From: Paenibacillus sp. FSL H8-0537
GTDB taxonomy: Bacteria > Bacillota > Bacilli > Paenibacillales > Paenibacillaceae
Direction: 5' to 3'
Assembly: GCF_038051995.1 (NCBI RefSeq)
Contig: NZ_CP150290.1
Coordinates: 4,578,001 to 4,642,000, forward strand
Length of the DNA: 64,000 nucleotides
In this document: positions 32,527 to 42,015 of the stretch, piece by piece
Position numbering within the stretch: the first letter of the stretch is position 1
Layout: each line of letters starts with the position of its first letter
The notes under the pieces: generated by a model
Database searches by the model: none
The model's input: only the letters and a program-made list of their open reading frames with translations
Told to the model about the DNA's origin: nothing
Made by a program: the position numbers and the translations under genes

Positions 32527-34026
32527 CTAAATTTTCGATTTGCTACTTGGTCTTTGCCGAACCAAATTTTTCTCTGCGCTTGCCACAGCGCGGGTGCGCA
32601 TTTTCGTCCAGGGCAGCCGGAACAGCGTATCCTTCTGATTGCTCCATACGAATGGGGAGAACGACTGCATATAGGGAATGCCAAACGATTGCAGACTATT
32701 CAAATGCAGGACGAGCAAAATATAGCCCAGCAAAATACCAAACAAACCAAAGGATGCGGCAAGCCCCATTAAGACGAATCGAATCATCCGTACCGATATG
32801 GACATGCTCGTAGCCGGAATGACAAAGCTTGATATCGCCGTAATGGACACGATAATAACCATCGCCGCCGAGACGATGCCTGCGTCTACAGCGGCCTGCC
32901 CAATAACGAGCGTTCCGACGATCGAAACTGCTTGTCCAACGGTTTTCGGCATTCGCACGCCAGCTTCCCGCAATATTTCGAAGGTGAGCTCCATCGCAAG
33001 CGCTTCAATAAAAGCCGGAAATGGCACGCCCTCACGCTGAGCCGCCAAATTAATAAGCAGGCTTGTTGGAAGCATTTCTTGATGAAAGGTCGTTATGGCG
33101 ATATAAAGCGATGGAGCAAGCAGCGTGATCATAAAAGCAACAAACCGCAGCATCCTCAGCAAGGTGCTGATATCCGCCCGCTGATAATAATCTTCCGCCG
33201 ATTGAAAAAATTGAATAAACAGCGCTGGCACCAGCAGCACAAAGGGCGTACCATCTACCAAAATCGCAACTCGGCCTTCAAGCAGACCAGCAGCAATTGT
33301 ATCTGGCCGTTCCGTATTGTAAATCGTAGCAAAGGGTGTCCATGCGGTATCCTGAATCAGCTCCTCAATATAGCCGCTCTCCAGAATACCGTCGATATTG
33401 ATTTCACCGAGCCGCTTTCTCACTTCCTGCACGATCTTCTCATCCGCTACATTGCGCAGATACATAACCGATATAGCGGTTTTCGTAATCTTGCCAATGT
33501 CCATGCCTTCTGTCCAAAGCTGCGGGTCCTTAATCTTGCGCCGAATGAGCGCTCTATTGGTACCAATATTTTCAGTAAAAGCTTCCATTGGGCCCCTAAC
33601 GACAACCTGGGAGGTAGGCTCACTGACATTGCGATCCTTCCAGCCCTCGGCTGCTATACATATGGCTTCTGAACTATCTGCCAATAACAGAATGGCCCAA
33701 CCGGACAGCAGTTGATAAAACAATGGGTCCCATTCATTGATCGTAACGGTTTCACCGACCGCGAGCACCGCATTTTTCAAATATAACAGCCTATTTCCGC
33801 TCTTATGGCTCGCCGTTTGCTCCTCAGACATAAAATAATCCAGGATCAAATGGTTAATGATCGTGGAATCCGTTAAGCCATCCATATAAACAAGCGCCGC
33901 CTGCAGGCCATTGCCATTATTCAATTCTTTAATCACGAGATCCTGGCTATTGCCTAGGCTGACTCTGATGAACGCGAGATTGTTCAATAATTTAAGGTCC
34001 AGCCGCTTATCCACAGAAGCGTTCAT
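32527..34026 (-). CDS. Spore germinant receptor A subunit (GerAA/GerKA family)
   Basis: A 499-residue protein with a large N-terminal cytosolic domain (LLNNLAFIRVSLGNSQDLVI; ending with GMDIGKITKTAISVMYLRNVADEKIV) and a C-terminal membrane part of about five helices (AILVDGTPFVLLVPALFIQFF; GAILLxY-type end HLNSLQSFGIPYMQSFSPF). These match GerAA-type ion-channel subunits. It is the only A gene in the cluster, so it must serve all three B paralogues if they are all used. AGAGGTGG precedes the ATG. Confidence 0.95.
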   Translation of the reverse strand: MNASVDKRLDLKLLNNLAFIRVSLGNSQDLVIKELNNGNGLQAALVYMDGLTDSTIINHLILDYFMSEEQTASHKSGNRLLYLKNAVLAVGETVTINEWDPLFYQLLSGWAILLLADSSEAICIAAEGWKDRNVSEPTSQVVVRGPMEAFTENIGTNRALIRRKIKDPQLWTEGMDIGKITKTAISVMYLRNVADEKIVQEVRKRLGEINIDGILESGYIEELIQDTAWTPFATIYNTERPDTIAAGLLEGRVAILVDGTPFVLLVPALFIQFFQSAEDYYQRADISTLLRMLRFVAFMITLLAPSLYIAITTFHQEMLPTSLLINLAAQREGVPFPAFIEALAMELTFEILREAGVRMPKTVGQAVSIVGTLVIGQAAVDAGIVSAAMVIIVSITAISSFVIPATSMSISVRMIRFVLMGLAASFGLFGILLGYILLVLHLNSLQSFGIPYMQSFSPFVWSNQKDTLFRLPWTKMRTRAVASAEKNLVRQRPSSKSKI

Positions 34027-34047
34027 CTACAAACCACCTCTCAAAGA

Positions 34048-34072
34048 TGCACATAATTGTATATATTGTGCA
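34048..34072. repeat. Inverted repeat in the gap before the A subunit gene
   Basis: TGCACA (34048-34053) and TGTGCA (34067-34072) flank an AT-only centre. It could be a regulator site or weak hairpin in the 77-bp gap between a B gene and the A gene. Confidence 0.4.
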
Positions 34073-34103
34073 ACCGGACTGCTAATTATGTAATTGGGTG
34101 TTA

Positions 34104-35237
34104 CTAATCGCCTGTTTCTCCTGCTTCACGCCAGTCCTCCCCCTTCTTGCTCCAGCCCTGTCTCAACCGGGCAGCTATATAACTTAGCAGCAGCAGCCCC
34201 GGCGAGTAGCTAAATACCCAGAACAGCCACACCACATCGAATTGTACAAAAGCAACGACGCCCGGTGCCAAAAAATACGCATAGCCAACAATAAGAAACC
34301 CAAATGGACGCATTATAAACCGATGGTCCTGAAGCTTAAATAGCTGCTGCAGCCCCCGTATAAAAGTATAGCCAAATATGATGGATCGAAAATAAGCGGA
34401 AATGATATAGTCAATCGCCAGCACCGCTTCCAGTCGCTGCACAAAGTCGCCGATATTGATTTTTTTAGCCATCACATAGGGCGAATATATAGTATGTTCC
34501 GTAGTGTATACCCCTAGAACGCATATACACAGCACGATAACGCTCCAAATGGCTATACCTGCAGCTAGAGCAGCCAGCAAATAATCACGGGCAGCGTGCT
34601 CGCTTTCCTCCACACTCTCGAAAATCATCAAAAATGCGAACATTTCGCAAAAAGGAAACACTATAAAAAAAAGCGCCCCTTTCACGACGCCCGATAACCC
34701 CGTCACCTCAATCGGCAGCAGTTGCGTAAGATCTATTTTCGGGATAAGCAAAATGATAAGCAAAATAAACAAAACGGAAAAGAGCGGAAAAATCACCTCG
34801 CCCAGCCGACCAATCGTCGTGATCCCACCGCGGATGGCAAGAGTAATCGGCAAAACCAGCAGCAGGCAAATAACTAGCTGTGGTGTCTCCGTCATCATTT
34901 GCGTCGATACAAAATCTGCGATTTCCCGAACCTGGGTAATCGATTGATTAAACATCATCACGAGAAACACGAGGGATAGAAGTCCACCTGCTATTTTTCC
35001 AAATGCCTGATTATTGATATCAATTAATGTTTTCCCTGGGAAACGTTTACTGAAGCTGAAAATAAACCAAGCAGCTCCAACCCCAAACGGAATACCAATA
35101 ACTCCCGACATCCAGGCTGATTGTTTTGCAAAAGCAGCTGTTAATGGAGGCAAATATAGCTGCATATCGCCGATAACGAATAATATAACGAGGATGGCTA
35201 GCTGCCTCGCGCTAATCGTTTGTCGTTGCTGCTGCAC
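34104..35237 (-). CDS. Germinant receptor permease B subunit, second paralogue
   Basis: A 377-residue GerAB-family permease with about ten helices, opening ISARQLAILVILFVIGDMQLY. It is highly like the next gene: both have INNQAFGK, SFSKRFP/SLSKYFP, VREIADFVSTQ/IREIGDFVSTQ, and FPFCEMFAFLMIF/FPFCELFAFLMIF. This indicates tandem duplication. Loop residues near the predicted ligand pocket (FPFCEMF) differ by only one conservative change. The gap to the next B gene (96 bp) also shares sequence with the region before that gene. Confidence 0.92.
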   Translation of the reverse strand: MQQQRQTISARQLAILVILFVIGDMQLYLPPLTAAFAKQSAWMSGVIGIPFGVGAAWFIFSFSKRFPGKTLIDINNQAFGKIAGGLLSLVFLVMMFNQSITQVREIADFVSTQMMTETPQLVICLLLVLPITLAIRGGITTIGRLGEVIFPLFSVLFILLIILLIPKIDLTQLLPIEVTGLSGVVKGALFFIVFPFCEMFAFLMIFESVEESEHAARDYLLAALAAGIAIWSVIVLCICVLGVYTTEHTIYSPYVMAKKINIGDFVQRLEAVLAIDYIISAYFRSIIFGYTFIRGLQQLFKLQDHRFIMRPFGFLIVGYAYFLAPGVVAFVQFDVVWLFWVFSYSPGLLLLSYIAARLRQGWSKKGEDWREAGETGD

Positions 35238-35333
35238 TTCCTATCACCCGCTTTGCGTTTGAAATATAACCGTAATCCATTTTGTCCAGCAAAATGTTGA
35301 ATTATCCATAATTGGAATTACGGCAGCGATTGG

Positions 35334-36443
35334 CTATTCTGCCGTCTCCTTCTTCGGCAGCTTGCCACGTAGTTTAGCAAATCCCCACCCGAGCAGCAGC
35401 AATCCCGGTGAATATGTCAAAATCCAGAGCACCCAAGGTACGGCAAGCGTGTTAAGAAACACAATCCCCGGCGTCGCCATATAAGAATAACCTAACGCCA
35501 TAAAAGCGAAGGGGACCGTCAATATTCGAAAATCTCTAAGCTTGAACAGCCTAGAAACGCCAAGAACGAAGGCATAGCCGTAGATCAAACTGCGAAAATA
35601 GGCGGTAATGATGAAGCTGATGGCAAAAATCGCCTCCATCCGCTGAACGAAGTTGCCGATGTTGATTTTTTTCGACATGATGTACGGGGAATAGAAGGAA
35701 TGTTGGGTAATGTAAGTACCGAGCACGAGCAAGCACAGCAGCACCATAATCCATATCGCCAGCCCACCTATTAAAACCCCAAGCATATAGTCACGGGCAA
35801 GATATTTGCTTTGAGCAACATTCGGAAAAATCATCAAAAAAGCGAACAGCTCGCAAAAAGGAAAGCCAACAAAAAAGAAGGAGCCCTTCATGATGCCGGC
35901 AGCGCCCGCACCCCAGATAGGCAAAAGTTCAGTGGCAGTCAAACTCGGCAGAAGCAGCAGCAGCAGCAATACAAATACCGCTACAAATAGGGGGAATATG
36001 GTTTCACCCACTCTGCCGATGGCTAGAATCCCCCCATGTATCGCGATCGCTAATGGAAAAATCATCAGGAGGCAGATCATAATAATCGGCGTCTCGATCA
36101 ATATTTGTGTGGAGACAAAATCACCGATTTCCCGAATTTGGATAATCGAGGTGTTGAACATCATCGCCAGAAACAGCAGCGAAACAAGGCTTCCGGCTAA
36201 TTTGCCAAAAGCCTGATTATTGATTTCAATGAGTGTCATATTGGGGAAGTATTTGCTTAGGCTATATATAAACCAAGCCATGCCAAGCCCGATGGGCAGA
36301 CCTATTAACCCGGATATCCAGGCTGCTTCTTCTGCGAATTCGGCCGTAAGAGAAGGTAAAAACAACTGCATATCGCCCATAATAAAATAAATAACGAGAA
36401 TAGCTAGCTGTCTGGCGTTTATCGATGGCTGTCCCTGCTGCAT
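35334..36443 (-). CDS. Germinant receptor permease B subunit, third paralogue
   Basis: A 369-residue GerAB-family permease opening INARQLAILVIYFIMGDMQLF, the first gene of the cluster in the direction of transcription. See the second paralogue for shared blocks. Leader sequences before both genes share GGACAAAATGG and CGCAAAGCGGGTGA, so the duplication took in about 80 bp of upstream DNA. Sporulation-specific (sigma-G) control is expected, but I could not place a confident promoter. Confidence 0.92.
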   Translation of the reverse strand: MQQGQPSINARQLAILVIYFIMGDMQLFLPSLTAEFAEEAAWISGLIGLPIGLGMAWFIYSLSKYFPNMTLIEINNQAFGKLAGSLVSLLFLAMMFNTSIIQIREIGDFVSTQILIETPIIMICLLMIFPLAIAIHGGILAIGRVGETIFPLFVAVFVLLLLLLLPSLTATELLPIWGAGAAGIMKGSFFFVGFPFCELFAFLMIFPNVAQSKYLARDYMLGVLIGGLAIWIMVLLCLLVLGTYITQHSFYSPYIMSKKINIGNFVQRMEAIFAISFIITAYFRSLIYGYAFVLGVSRLFKLRDFRILTVPFAFMALGYSYMATPGIVFLNTLAVPWVLWILTYSPGLLLLGWGFAKLRGKLPKKETAE

Positions 36444-36566
36444 GCTGCTTCACCCGCTTTGCGCTTAAAATGTTGACTTGCTGCCGTTATCCATTTTGTC
36501 CACAGGAATGAATAATTATCCAGCATGCACGGGGGAAGCCAAGCTGGGCAAGCTCAGCTTGGGAGG

Positions 36567-37406
36567 CTAGCTGTACATTTCACGGTATGCTTTCGGGGAG
36601 GCATTTTCGGCTTTGCGAAAAACGCGAATGAAATAGCTGGATTGCGAAAACCCCGTTCGGCTGGCAATTTCGCTGACCGGAAGCCTAGTCGCAACTAGCA
36701 GGCTTTTGGCGGCGGCAATACGGCAGCTGGTCAAATATTGCTGCGGCGTACGCCCCATTACCTGCCGAAATAGCCGTAAAAAATAATAGGGGCTGTAGCC
36801 GCACAGCGCTGCCATCTCCGGCAGCGTCCACGCTTGTCCACTCGTGCCGCGTATAAGATCTGCTGCTTCACGGATCGCATTTTTGGTAATAAGCGGCAGC
36901 GCATCGTGCTCCAGGCGCTCTGAATTATGGGCAAGCTCCGCCAGCAGCTCATATAGAAGCGCTGACATCCGCGGCTCATGCCGCGTCTCGAAGCTGCCAC
37001 ACAACTCGTACATCTCCTCTGTAATCTCGATAAAACGCGCAAGCGAGGCTTCCGATACAGCAAACATCCACACGCTGGAAGTATCCGCTGCCCGCAGCAG
37101 CAACAGCTCCATCGGCACCATAAAATGAATCCAGCGCACATCCCATGGCTGCCCGGGATCGGTTCCATAATGCTGGAACGCCCCTCGCGGATACAGAAAG
37201 CCATCCCCTGCTTTCAGAGCAATACGCTGGCCCTCCTTCATAACAAATCCGCTTCCAGAGCAGATCACATGCAAATTATAGGCAGCTATAACCCCTGCCG
37301 CCCGCTGCTCGTTATGCTGGGGAAAATCATTATATCGGCCAACTGCATCCGGATAGCAGACATAATGTGGAGCAGCTGGCTCGGGCAATTGATAGTAGGA
37401 ACGCAT
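36567..37406 (-). CDS. AraC family transcriptional regulator
   Basis: A 279-residue regulator: an N-terminal cupin-like sensor (YLYPRGAFQHYGTDPGQPWDVRWIHFM; the phrase DGFLYPRG is typical) and a C-terminal double HTH (TLPEMAALCGYSPYYFLRLFRQVMG, then ASRTGFSQSSYFIRVFRKAENASPKAYRE). These regulators usually sense a sugar and activate the adjacent glycosidase. It is divergent from the GH42 gene with a 145-bp shared promoter region. AAAGGAG precedes the ATG. A GC-rich hairpin without U-run follows its stop (36539-36562). Confidence 0.93.
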   Translation of the reverse strand: MRSYYQLPEPAAPHYVCYPDAVGRYNDFPQHNEQRAAGVIAAYNLHVICSGSGFVMKEGQRIALKAGDGFLYPRGAFQHYGTDPGQPWDVRWIHFMVPMELLLLRAADTSSVWMFAVSEASLARFIEITEEMYELCGSFETRHEPRMSALLYELLAELAHNSERLEHDALPLITKNAIREAADLIRGTSGQAWTLPEMAALCGYSPYYFLRLFRQVMGRTPQQYLTSCRIAAAKSLLVATRLPVSEIASRTGFSQSSYFIRVFRKAENASPKAYREMYS

Positions 37407-37551
37407 GGATTAGCTCCTTTCCGCTAAAGATCGCAATATTTTCATATCGATCACAACATAATAGTATATACGCACTGAAATACTGATTCTACAATAATAA
37501 AATAACCGATAGATAGCAATTTATTATTATTTCGATGGAGGTATCCCCCTT

Positions 37552-39606
37552 ATGACACACGTAAATCCAATAAATGAGTTTGCCCTTGGCGTCTGCTATT
37601 ACCCCGAGCAATGGCCGGAGGAGCTGTGGGATGATGATCTTCGCCGAATGAAGGAAATGGGGCTGTCGATCATTCGGATAGCCGAATTTGCCTGGTCGGT
37701 GTTCGAGCCCGAGGAAGGTGTCTTCCAGTTCGATCTGTTCGACAAGGTTATTGACCTGGCCCATAAGCATGGTCTGAAGGTCATTATCGGCACCCCTACA
37801 GCAACGCCGCCCGCATGGCTGACTTTTAAGTATCCCGAGGTGCTTAACGTAACCTTTGATGGGGTAACGCTTCAGCATGGGCTGCGCCGCCACACCAACT
37901 ATAACAGTCCCAAATATCGGGAGCTGAGCGCCCGCATTGCTCGTCAAATGGCGGAGCATTATTGTGATCATCCGGCAGTTGTTGGCTGGCAAATCGACAA
38001 TGAATTCAATTGTGAAATTTCTGAATTTTATTCGGAAGCGGATCATCTGGCTTTTCGTGAATGGCTGCAGCGCAAATACATTACGCTGGATAAGCTGAAT
38101 GAGGCTTGGGGCGCGGTCTTTTGGAATCAGACGTATTCCGCTTGGGAGCAAGTCTTTCTTCCGCGTCCAACTGCGGCGCCAAGACAGCCGAATCCGCATC
38201 AAGCGCTGGATGAGAAGCGGTTTATATCCGACAGCACCATTTCTTACGCCGAGGTGCAGGCCAAGGTGCTGCGCGAGGCAGCTCCCAAGCAATGGGTAAC
38301 GACGAACGGCTTGTTCGGCCATCTCGACAGCCACCGGATGACGGACGAACTGCTGGACTTTTTCAGCTACGATTCCTACCCGCAGTTTTCCACCATTAAC
38401 TTTGACAAAAATGAAGAAAACCCGCTGCTCGATCGCGGCTGGAGCCTGACGCTGTCTACAACCCGCTCCATTTCGCCGAATTTCTGCATTATGGAGCAGC
38501 AGGCTGGACCAGGCGGCTGGGTGAACCGCATGGATATGCCTTCGCCGAAGCCGGGTCAAATGCGCTTGTGGACGTACCAATCCATTGCCCATGGCGCAGA
38601 TATGGTCGTTTATTTCCGCTGGCGCACGGCAGCCTTCGGCAATGAAATCTATTGGCATGGCCTGAATGACTACCATAATGGACCGAACCGCCGCCTTCGT
38701 GAAGCAGCGCAAATCGGTGCTGAGCTTGCCAAGGCCGGTCCGCACATTGTCGGTACGCGCAACCGGGCGGAGGTTGCCCTCGTACGCGATTATGACAATG
38801 AGTGGGATGGCGAATACGATATTTGGCACGGCCCTTTCTCCTGGAAAAGCAGCAAGGAATGGTTCAAGGCGCTGCAGCACCAGCATATTCCAAGTGATGT
38901 TCTTTACATGCGAAGCGGCACAACGCTTGCTGACCTGCAGCGCTACCGCGTGCTCGTCTATCCGCACCCGGCCATTATGCGGGATGAAACAGCTGCTTTG
39001 CTGGAGCAATATGCCGAGAGCGGCGGCACTATTATATTCGGCTGCCGCACGGGCTACAAGGATGAGCGCGGTCACTGCTACATGCGACCATTCCCTGGCG
39101 CCGCTGCAAGCCTTGTCGGCATTTCCGTCGAGGAGTTTACGCAAATTAAAGGTACGCGCAAGCCGGCAATGATCGAGTGGAAGCAAGGAGGCGGTGAAGC
39201 AACTACGGCGGATCTGTTCAATGATGTACTCGCAGTCGAAAGCGATACCGTCGAAATCATTGGCGAATATGCCTCCGATTATTATGCAGGCAAGCCCGCT
39301 GTTACGCGCAATGCCGTTGGGGCAGGCTCAGCTTGGTATTACGGAGCTGTATTCAATGAGGCAGCGGCTCGTAATATGATTGGCCTGCTTGGCTTGTCAT
39401 CGCCTGTTGCCAATTGGCTTTCCCTGCCAGAGCAGGTGGAGCTGACTATTCGCGAGGGCGAGGCCGGGCCGCTCTACTTCCTCCTCAACTATGCGGAAGA
39501 GGCTGCCGAGCTTACTCTCAGCGAGCCGCGCACCGACCTTATAAGCGGCGATACGCTTCAAGGGGCAGTCATGCTGGAGCCTTATGGCGTGCTTATATTG
39601 ACCTAA
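37552..39606 (+). CDS. Beta-galactosidase, glycoside hydrolase family 42
   Basis: A 684-residue cytosolic enzyme with the three GH42 domains: a TIM barrel (GVCYYPEQWPEELWDDDLRR at the start; acid/base Glu in VGWQIDNEF; nucleophile Glu in CIMEQQAGPGGW), a trimerisation domain (ADLQRYRVLVYPHPAIMRDE), and a C-terminal beta domain. It hydrolyses beta-galactosides, mostly galacto-oligosaccharides from pectic galactan. No signal peptide. GGAGG lies before the ATG. Regulated most likely by the divergent AraC-type protein. A long antisense frame across it is a shadow. Confidence 0.95.
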   Translation: MTHVNPINEFALGVCYYPEQWPEELWDDDLRRMKEMGLSIIRIAEFAWSVFEPEEGVFQFDLFDKVIDLAHKHGLKVIIGTPTATPPAWLTFKYPEVLNVTFDGVTLQHGLRRHTNYNSPKYRELSARIARQMAEHYCDHPAVVGWQIDNEFNCEISEFYSEADHLAFREWLQRKYITLDKLNEAWGAVFWNQTYSAWEQVFLPRPTAAPRQPNPHQALDEKRFISDSTISYAEVQAKVLREAAPKQWVTTNGLFGHLDSHRMTDELLDFFSYDSYPQFSTINFDKNEENPLLDRGWSLTLSTTRSISPNFCIMEQQAGPGGWVNRMDMPSPKPGQMRLWTYQSIAHGADMVVYFRWRTAAFGNEIYWHGLNDYHNGPNRRLREAAQIGAELAKAGPHIVGTRNRAEVALVRDYDNEWDGEYDIWHGPFSWKSSKEWFKALQHQHIPSDVLYMRSGTTLADLQRYRVLVYPHPAIMRDETAALLEQYAESGGTIIFGCRTGYKDERGHCYMRPFPGAAASLVGISVEEFTQIKGTRKPAMIEWKQGGGEATTADLFNDVLAVESDTVEIIGEYASDYYAGKPAVTRNAVGAGSAWYYGAVFNEAAARNMIGLLGLSSPVANWLSLPEQVELTIREGEAGPLYFLLNYAEEAAELTLSEPRTDLISGDTLQGAVMLEPYGVLILT

Positions 39607-39651
39607 ATGACCTTAGGCTAGGCTGCGTTCAAAAAATATAACCGAAAGCAA

Positions 39652-39705
39652 ACAGCACCCCAAATCCGCCTCATCAGCTGAGGAGGATTCGGGGTGCTGT
39701 TATTT
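39652..39705 (+). terminator. Terminator of the GH42 gene
   Basis: CAGCACCCC and GGGGTGCTG, with AATCC/GGATT and CTC/GAG continuing, form a long stem followed by TTATTTC. It lies 46 bp after the stop. Confidence 0.8.
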
Positions 39706-39709
39706 CTGC

Positions 39710-39868
39710 CTAATTTTCCGTGCCATGCACCCATGCAAAGCCTGGACCTTCCACCGTAGCACGGCGATTCGTATAAATAATCCACCATTCCTGCTACTCG
39801 CGATTATAAATTACGACCGGATCCGCCGCTCCGTCAAAGATTGGATCTCTGAATAATGGCGCCTTCAT
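39710..39868 (-). pseudogene. N-terminal remnant of a GH43/GH130-like glycosidase
   Basis: Minus strand ATG at 39868 reads MKAPLFRDPIFDGAADPVVI, the five-bladed-propeller start seen in GH43-like enzymes, then YNRE, TAG at 39796-39794, and continues QEWWIIYTNRRATVEGPGF and AWVHGTEN before a second stop. So a short segment of about 53 codons with an internal nonsense mutation remains, and everything after the first blade is gone. It lies between the two plant-glycan enzymes, so it was probably part of that utilisation locus. Confidence 0.7.
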
Positions 39869-39937
39869 CTGCTTATTCCTCCCGGCAAGCTCTGTCATTA
39901 TGCTAACATAAACAGCTGCTGTCAATGGTGTCAATGG

Positions 39938-40234
39938 TTAATGGCTTGCAACAGAGCGCCACCTGACATCATTTGGATTCGGACAGCTTTTTTCCTTATA
40001 TTTAGCGGAGATTTGCACAATACATCCGCAAACGATGCAGGTTGTCCCGCTCATGAGTTTTGGACAGCTGCCGCATTCCCGAAGGCGCGCTGCGTACACT
40101 TCATCATCCACGCAGCGTTCGGACGACTGAAACATCGGCGCAGCCAAAATTCGCTGGATCTGCGCTTCTGTGACGGTATAGCTGTCATCACAGCCTTTGC
40201 AGTTTCTCGCACTCCTGTCCATGCCTGGCTTCAT
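39938..40234 (-). CDS. DUF6171-like cysteine-rich small protein
   Basis: A 98-residue protein with paired Cys motifs: NCKGCDD, then a helix (VTEAQIQRIL), ERCVDDE, ECGSCPKL, TTCIVCGCIVQI and KSCPNP, giving a zinc-ribbon-like layout. ATG 40234 has GGAGGCGGACGGC before it and is favoured over 40249. Function is unknown; similar proteins occur widely in Paenibacillus. It lies between the GH43-like remnant and the GH51 gene, 36 bp after the latter on the same strand. Confidence 0.7.
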   Translation of the reverse strand: MKPGMDRSARNCKGCDDSYTVTEAQIQRILAAPMFQSSERCVDDEVYAARLRECGSCPKLMSGTTCIVCGCIVQISAKYKEKSCPNPNDVRWRSVASH

Positions 40235-40270
40235 GCCGTCCGCCTCCATTTCATTCTAATTCTAACTTTA

Positions 40271-41761
40271 TTATTGCTCGATCAGCTCAAGCACCGTAAC
40301 CGACATCGCTGGAAGCTTAGCCGATACCTGTGCGCCATCCCATGTAAAGCTTGTGAAAGCGGCTGGCTCTACTGCATTTGGCTGCTCAAACGTATTATGC
40401 GAGTCAATGGCCGCGCCCGACAGCACCGTACCTTTAATTGTTTTCAAGCCTTGCGTCAAACCGCGCAGCGCAATGGATACATCCGCTTCGGCACTATGAT
40501 CCAGATTACACAAGCTGATGTGGATTTTGCCATCTGCCGCTTTGGAAGCCGATACAGAAATTTGCGGCAGCAACTCGTCGCCATGCTCGTAACGGGCGCT
40601 AGTCGTATGCGTGTCCAGAAGTTCTGCATCCTGATGCACCTTAAACATATCAAAAATATGATAGGTTGGCGTCAGCAGCATTTTTTCCCCTTCTGTCAAA
40701 ATAACCGATTGCAGCACGTTGACGATTTGCGCAATGTTTGCCATTTGTACACGGTCGCAATGATCGTGGAAAATATGCAGCGTAAGGCCGGCTACGAGCG
40801 CATCGCGAATCGAATTTTGCTGGTACAGGAAACCTGGGTTTGTTCCCGGCTCTGTATTGAACCATGTGCCCCACTCATCGACGATCAAGCCAACGCGCTT
40901 CTCTGGATCATATTGATCCATAATCGCCGAATGCTTCGTAATAAGCTCCTCCATCCACAGCGCTTTTCTAAGCGTAAGAGCCCACTCGTCCTCTGGGAAG
41001 CCAGTAGCTGCTCCCTTGTCCTGCCAATCCTTCGGAACGGTGTAGTAGTGGAGGCTGATGCCGTCCATTTTGCCCGCAGCTTCCCGCATCAGCACTTCCA
41101 TCCACTTGTAATCGTCGACGTTCGGGCCGCAGGCAATGCGGTAAATTTCATTGTCGCCATAATTGCGAACGTAAGTCTGGTAACGGCGGTACAAATCTGC
41201 ATAATATTCCGGACGCATATTGCCGCCGCAGCCCCAGTTTTCATTGCCGACGCCAAAATATTTCAGCTTCCACGGCTTCTCGCGGCCGTTTTTCTCACGC
41301 AGCTCCGCCATCGGCGATACGCCATCGAAGGTCATATATTCAACCCACTCAGACATCTCCTGCACCGTTCCGCTGCCTACATTGCCGGAAATATAAGGCT
41401 CGCAGCCGAGCTGTTCGCAAAGCAGCAAAAACTCATGTGTGCCAAAATGGTTATTTTCAACTACGCCGCCCCAATGGGTATTGATCATGCGCTTGCGCTC
41501 TTCGCTTGGGCCAATGCCGTCCTTCCAATGATATTCATCGGCAAAACAGCCGCCCGGCCAGCGCAGCACCGGAATATTCAATTTTTTGAGCGCTTCCACA
41601 ACATCGTTGCGAATGCCTTTCGTGTTTGGAATAACCGAATCCTCGCCAACCCAGAAGCCTTCATAAATACAGCGCCCCAAATGCTCGGAGAAATGTCCAT
41701 AAATGTTGCGGTTAATTGTACCTTTAGCAATGTCTGCGTTAATTGTAATTTGATTGCTCAT
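40271..41761 (-). CDS. Alpha-L-arabinofuranosidase, glycoside hydrolase family 51
   Basis: A 496-residue intracellular GH51 enzyme. [20 protein letters not shown] is the family opening; acid/base Glu in [11 protein letters not shown] and nucleophile Glu in [10 protein letters not shown] are plain, and a C-terminal beta domain ends the protein. It releases arabinose from arabino-oligosaccharides of arabinan or arabinoxylan. GGGAGGC precedes the ATG. A cre-like palindrome is found about 125 bp upstream. It is in the same neighbourhood as GH42 and the GH43 remnant. Confidence 0.95.
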   Translation of the reverse strand: MSNQITINADIAKGTINRNIYGHFSEHLGRCIYEGFWVGEDSVIPNTKGIRNDVVEALKKLNIPVLRWPGGCFADEYHWKDGIGPSEERKRMINTHWGGVVENNHFGTHEFLLLCEQLGCEPYISGNVGSGTVQEMSEWVEYMTFDGVSPMAELREKNGREKPWKLKYFGVGNENWGCGGNMRPEYYADLYRRYQTYVRNYGDNEIYRIACGPNVDDYKWMEVLMREAAGKMDGISLHYYTVPKDWQDKGAATGFPEDEWALTLRKALWMEELITKHSAIMDQYDPEKRVGLIVDEWGTWFNTEPGTNPGFLYQQNSIRDALVAGLTLHIFHDHCDRVQMANIAQIVNVLQSVILTEGEKMLLTPTYHIFDMFKVHQDAELLDTHTTSARYEHGDELLPQISVSASKAADGKIHISLCNLDHSAEADVSIALRGLTQGLKTIKGTVLSGAAIDSHNTFEQPNAVEPAAFTSFTWDGAQVSAKLPAMSVTVLELIEQ

Positions 41762-41884
41762 CGTTATAGCCTCCCAAATGGATTAATAAAAATATAAATC
41801 ATTTATTGATAACATTAATTTAGATTCATCATAAACAATCCAACCACAATTATCAACCCTCTTTTGAAAAATAAATCGGATAAA

Positions 41885-41899
41885 CGTAAACGCTTACTT
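41885..41899 (-). promoter_or_regulatory. Candidate cre (CcpA) site upstream of the GH51 gene
   Basis: The palindromic GTAAACGCTTAC core matches the cre consensus at all but two positions. About 125 bp before the GH51 start; it could equally be an AraR-type operator. Confidence 0.4.
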
Positions 41900-41962
41900 T
41901 CATTGCTCGCTACAAACCTAAATATGTCGTCTACCCTACTATTCGGACTGCAGCGTGACACC

Positions 41963-42003
41963 AAAAAAAAGCTTCTCCATCCTCACTCGGATAGAGAAGC
42001 TTT
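41963..42003 (-). terminator. Terminator of the ABC exporter operon
   Basis: GAAAGCTTCTC pairs with GAGAAGCTTT around a 16-nt loop; on the minus strand it is followed by TTTTTTTTGG. It is 13 bp after the stop at 42016. Confidence 0.85.
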
Positions 42004-42015
42004 CTGCTTCAAACC

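Noticed and set aside
37489..39186. 565-codon minus-strand ORF
   Set aside because: It is wholly antisense to the GH42 gene, which has intact catalytic motifs and a good start; the antisense frame shows no family pattern and arises from codon bias.
39941..41797. 618-codon plus-strand ORF
   Set aside because: It is antisense to the GH51 gene and to the DUF6171-like gene, with His/Arg/Ala-rich shadow composition and no ribosome binding site.
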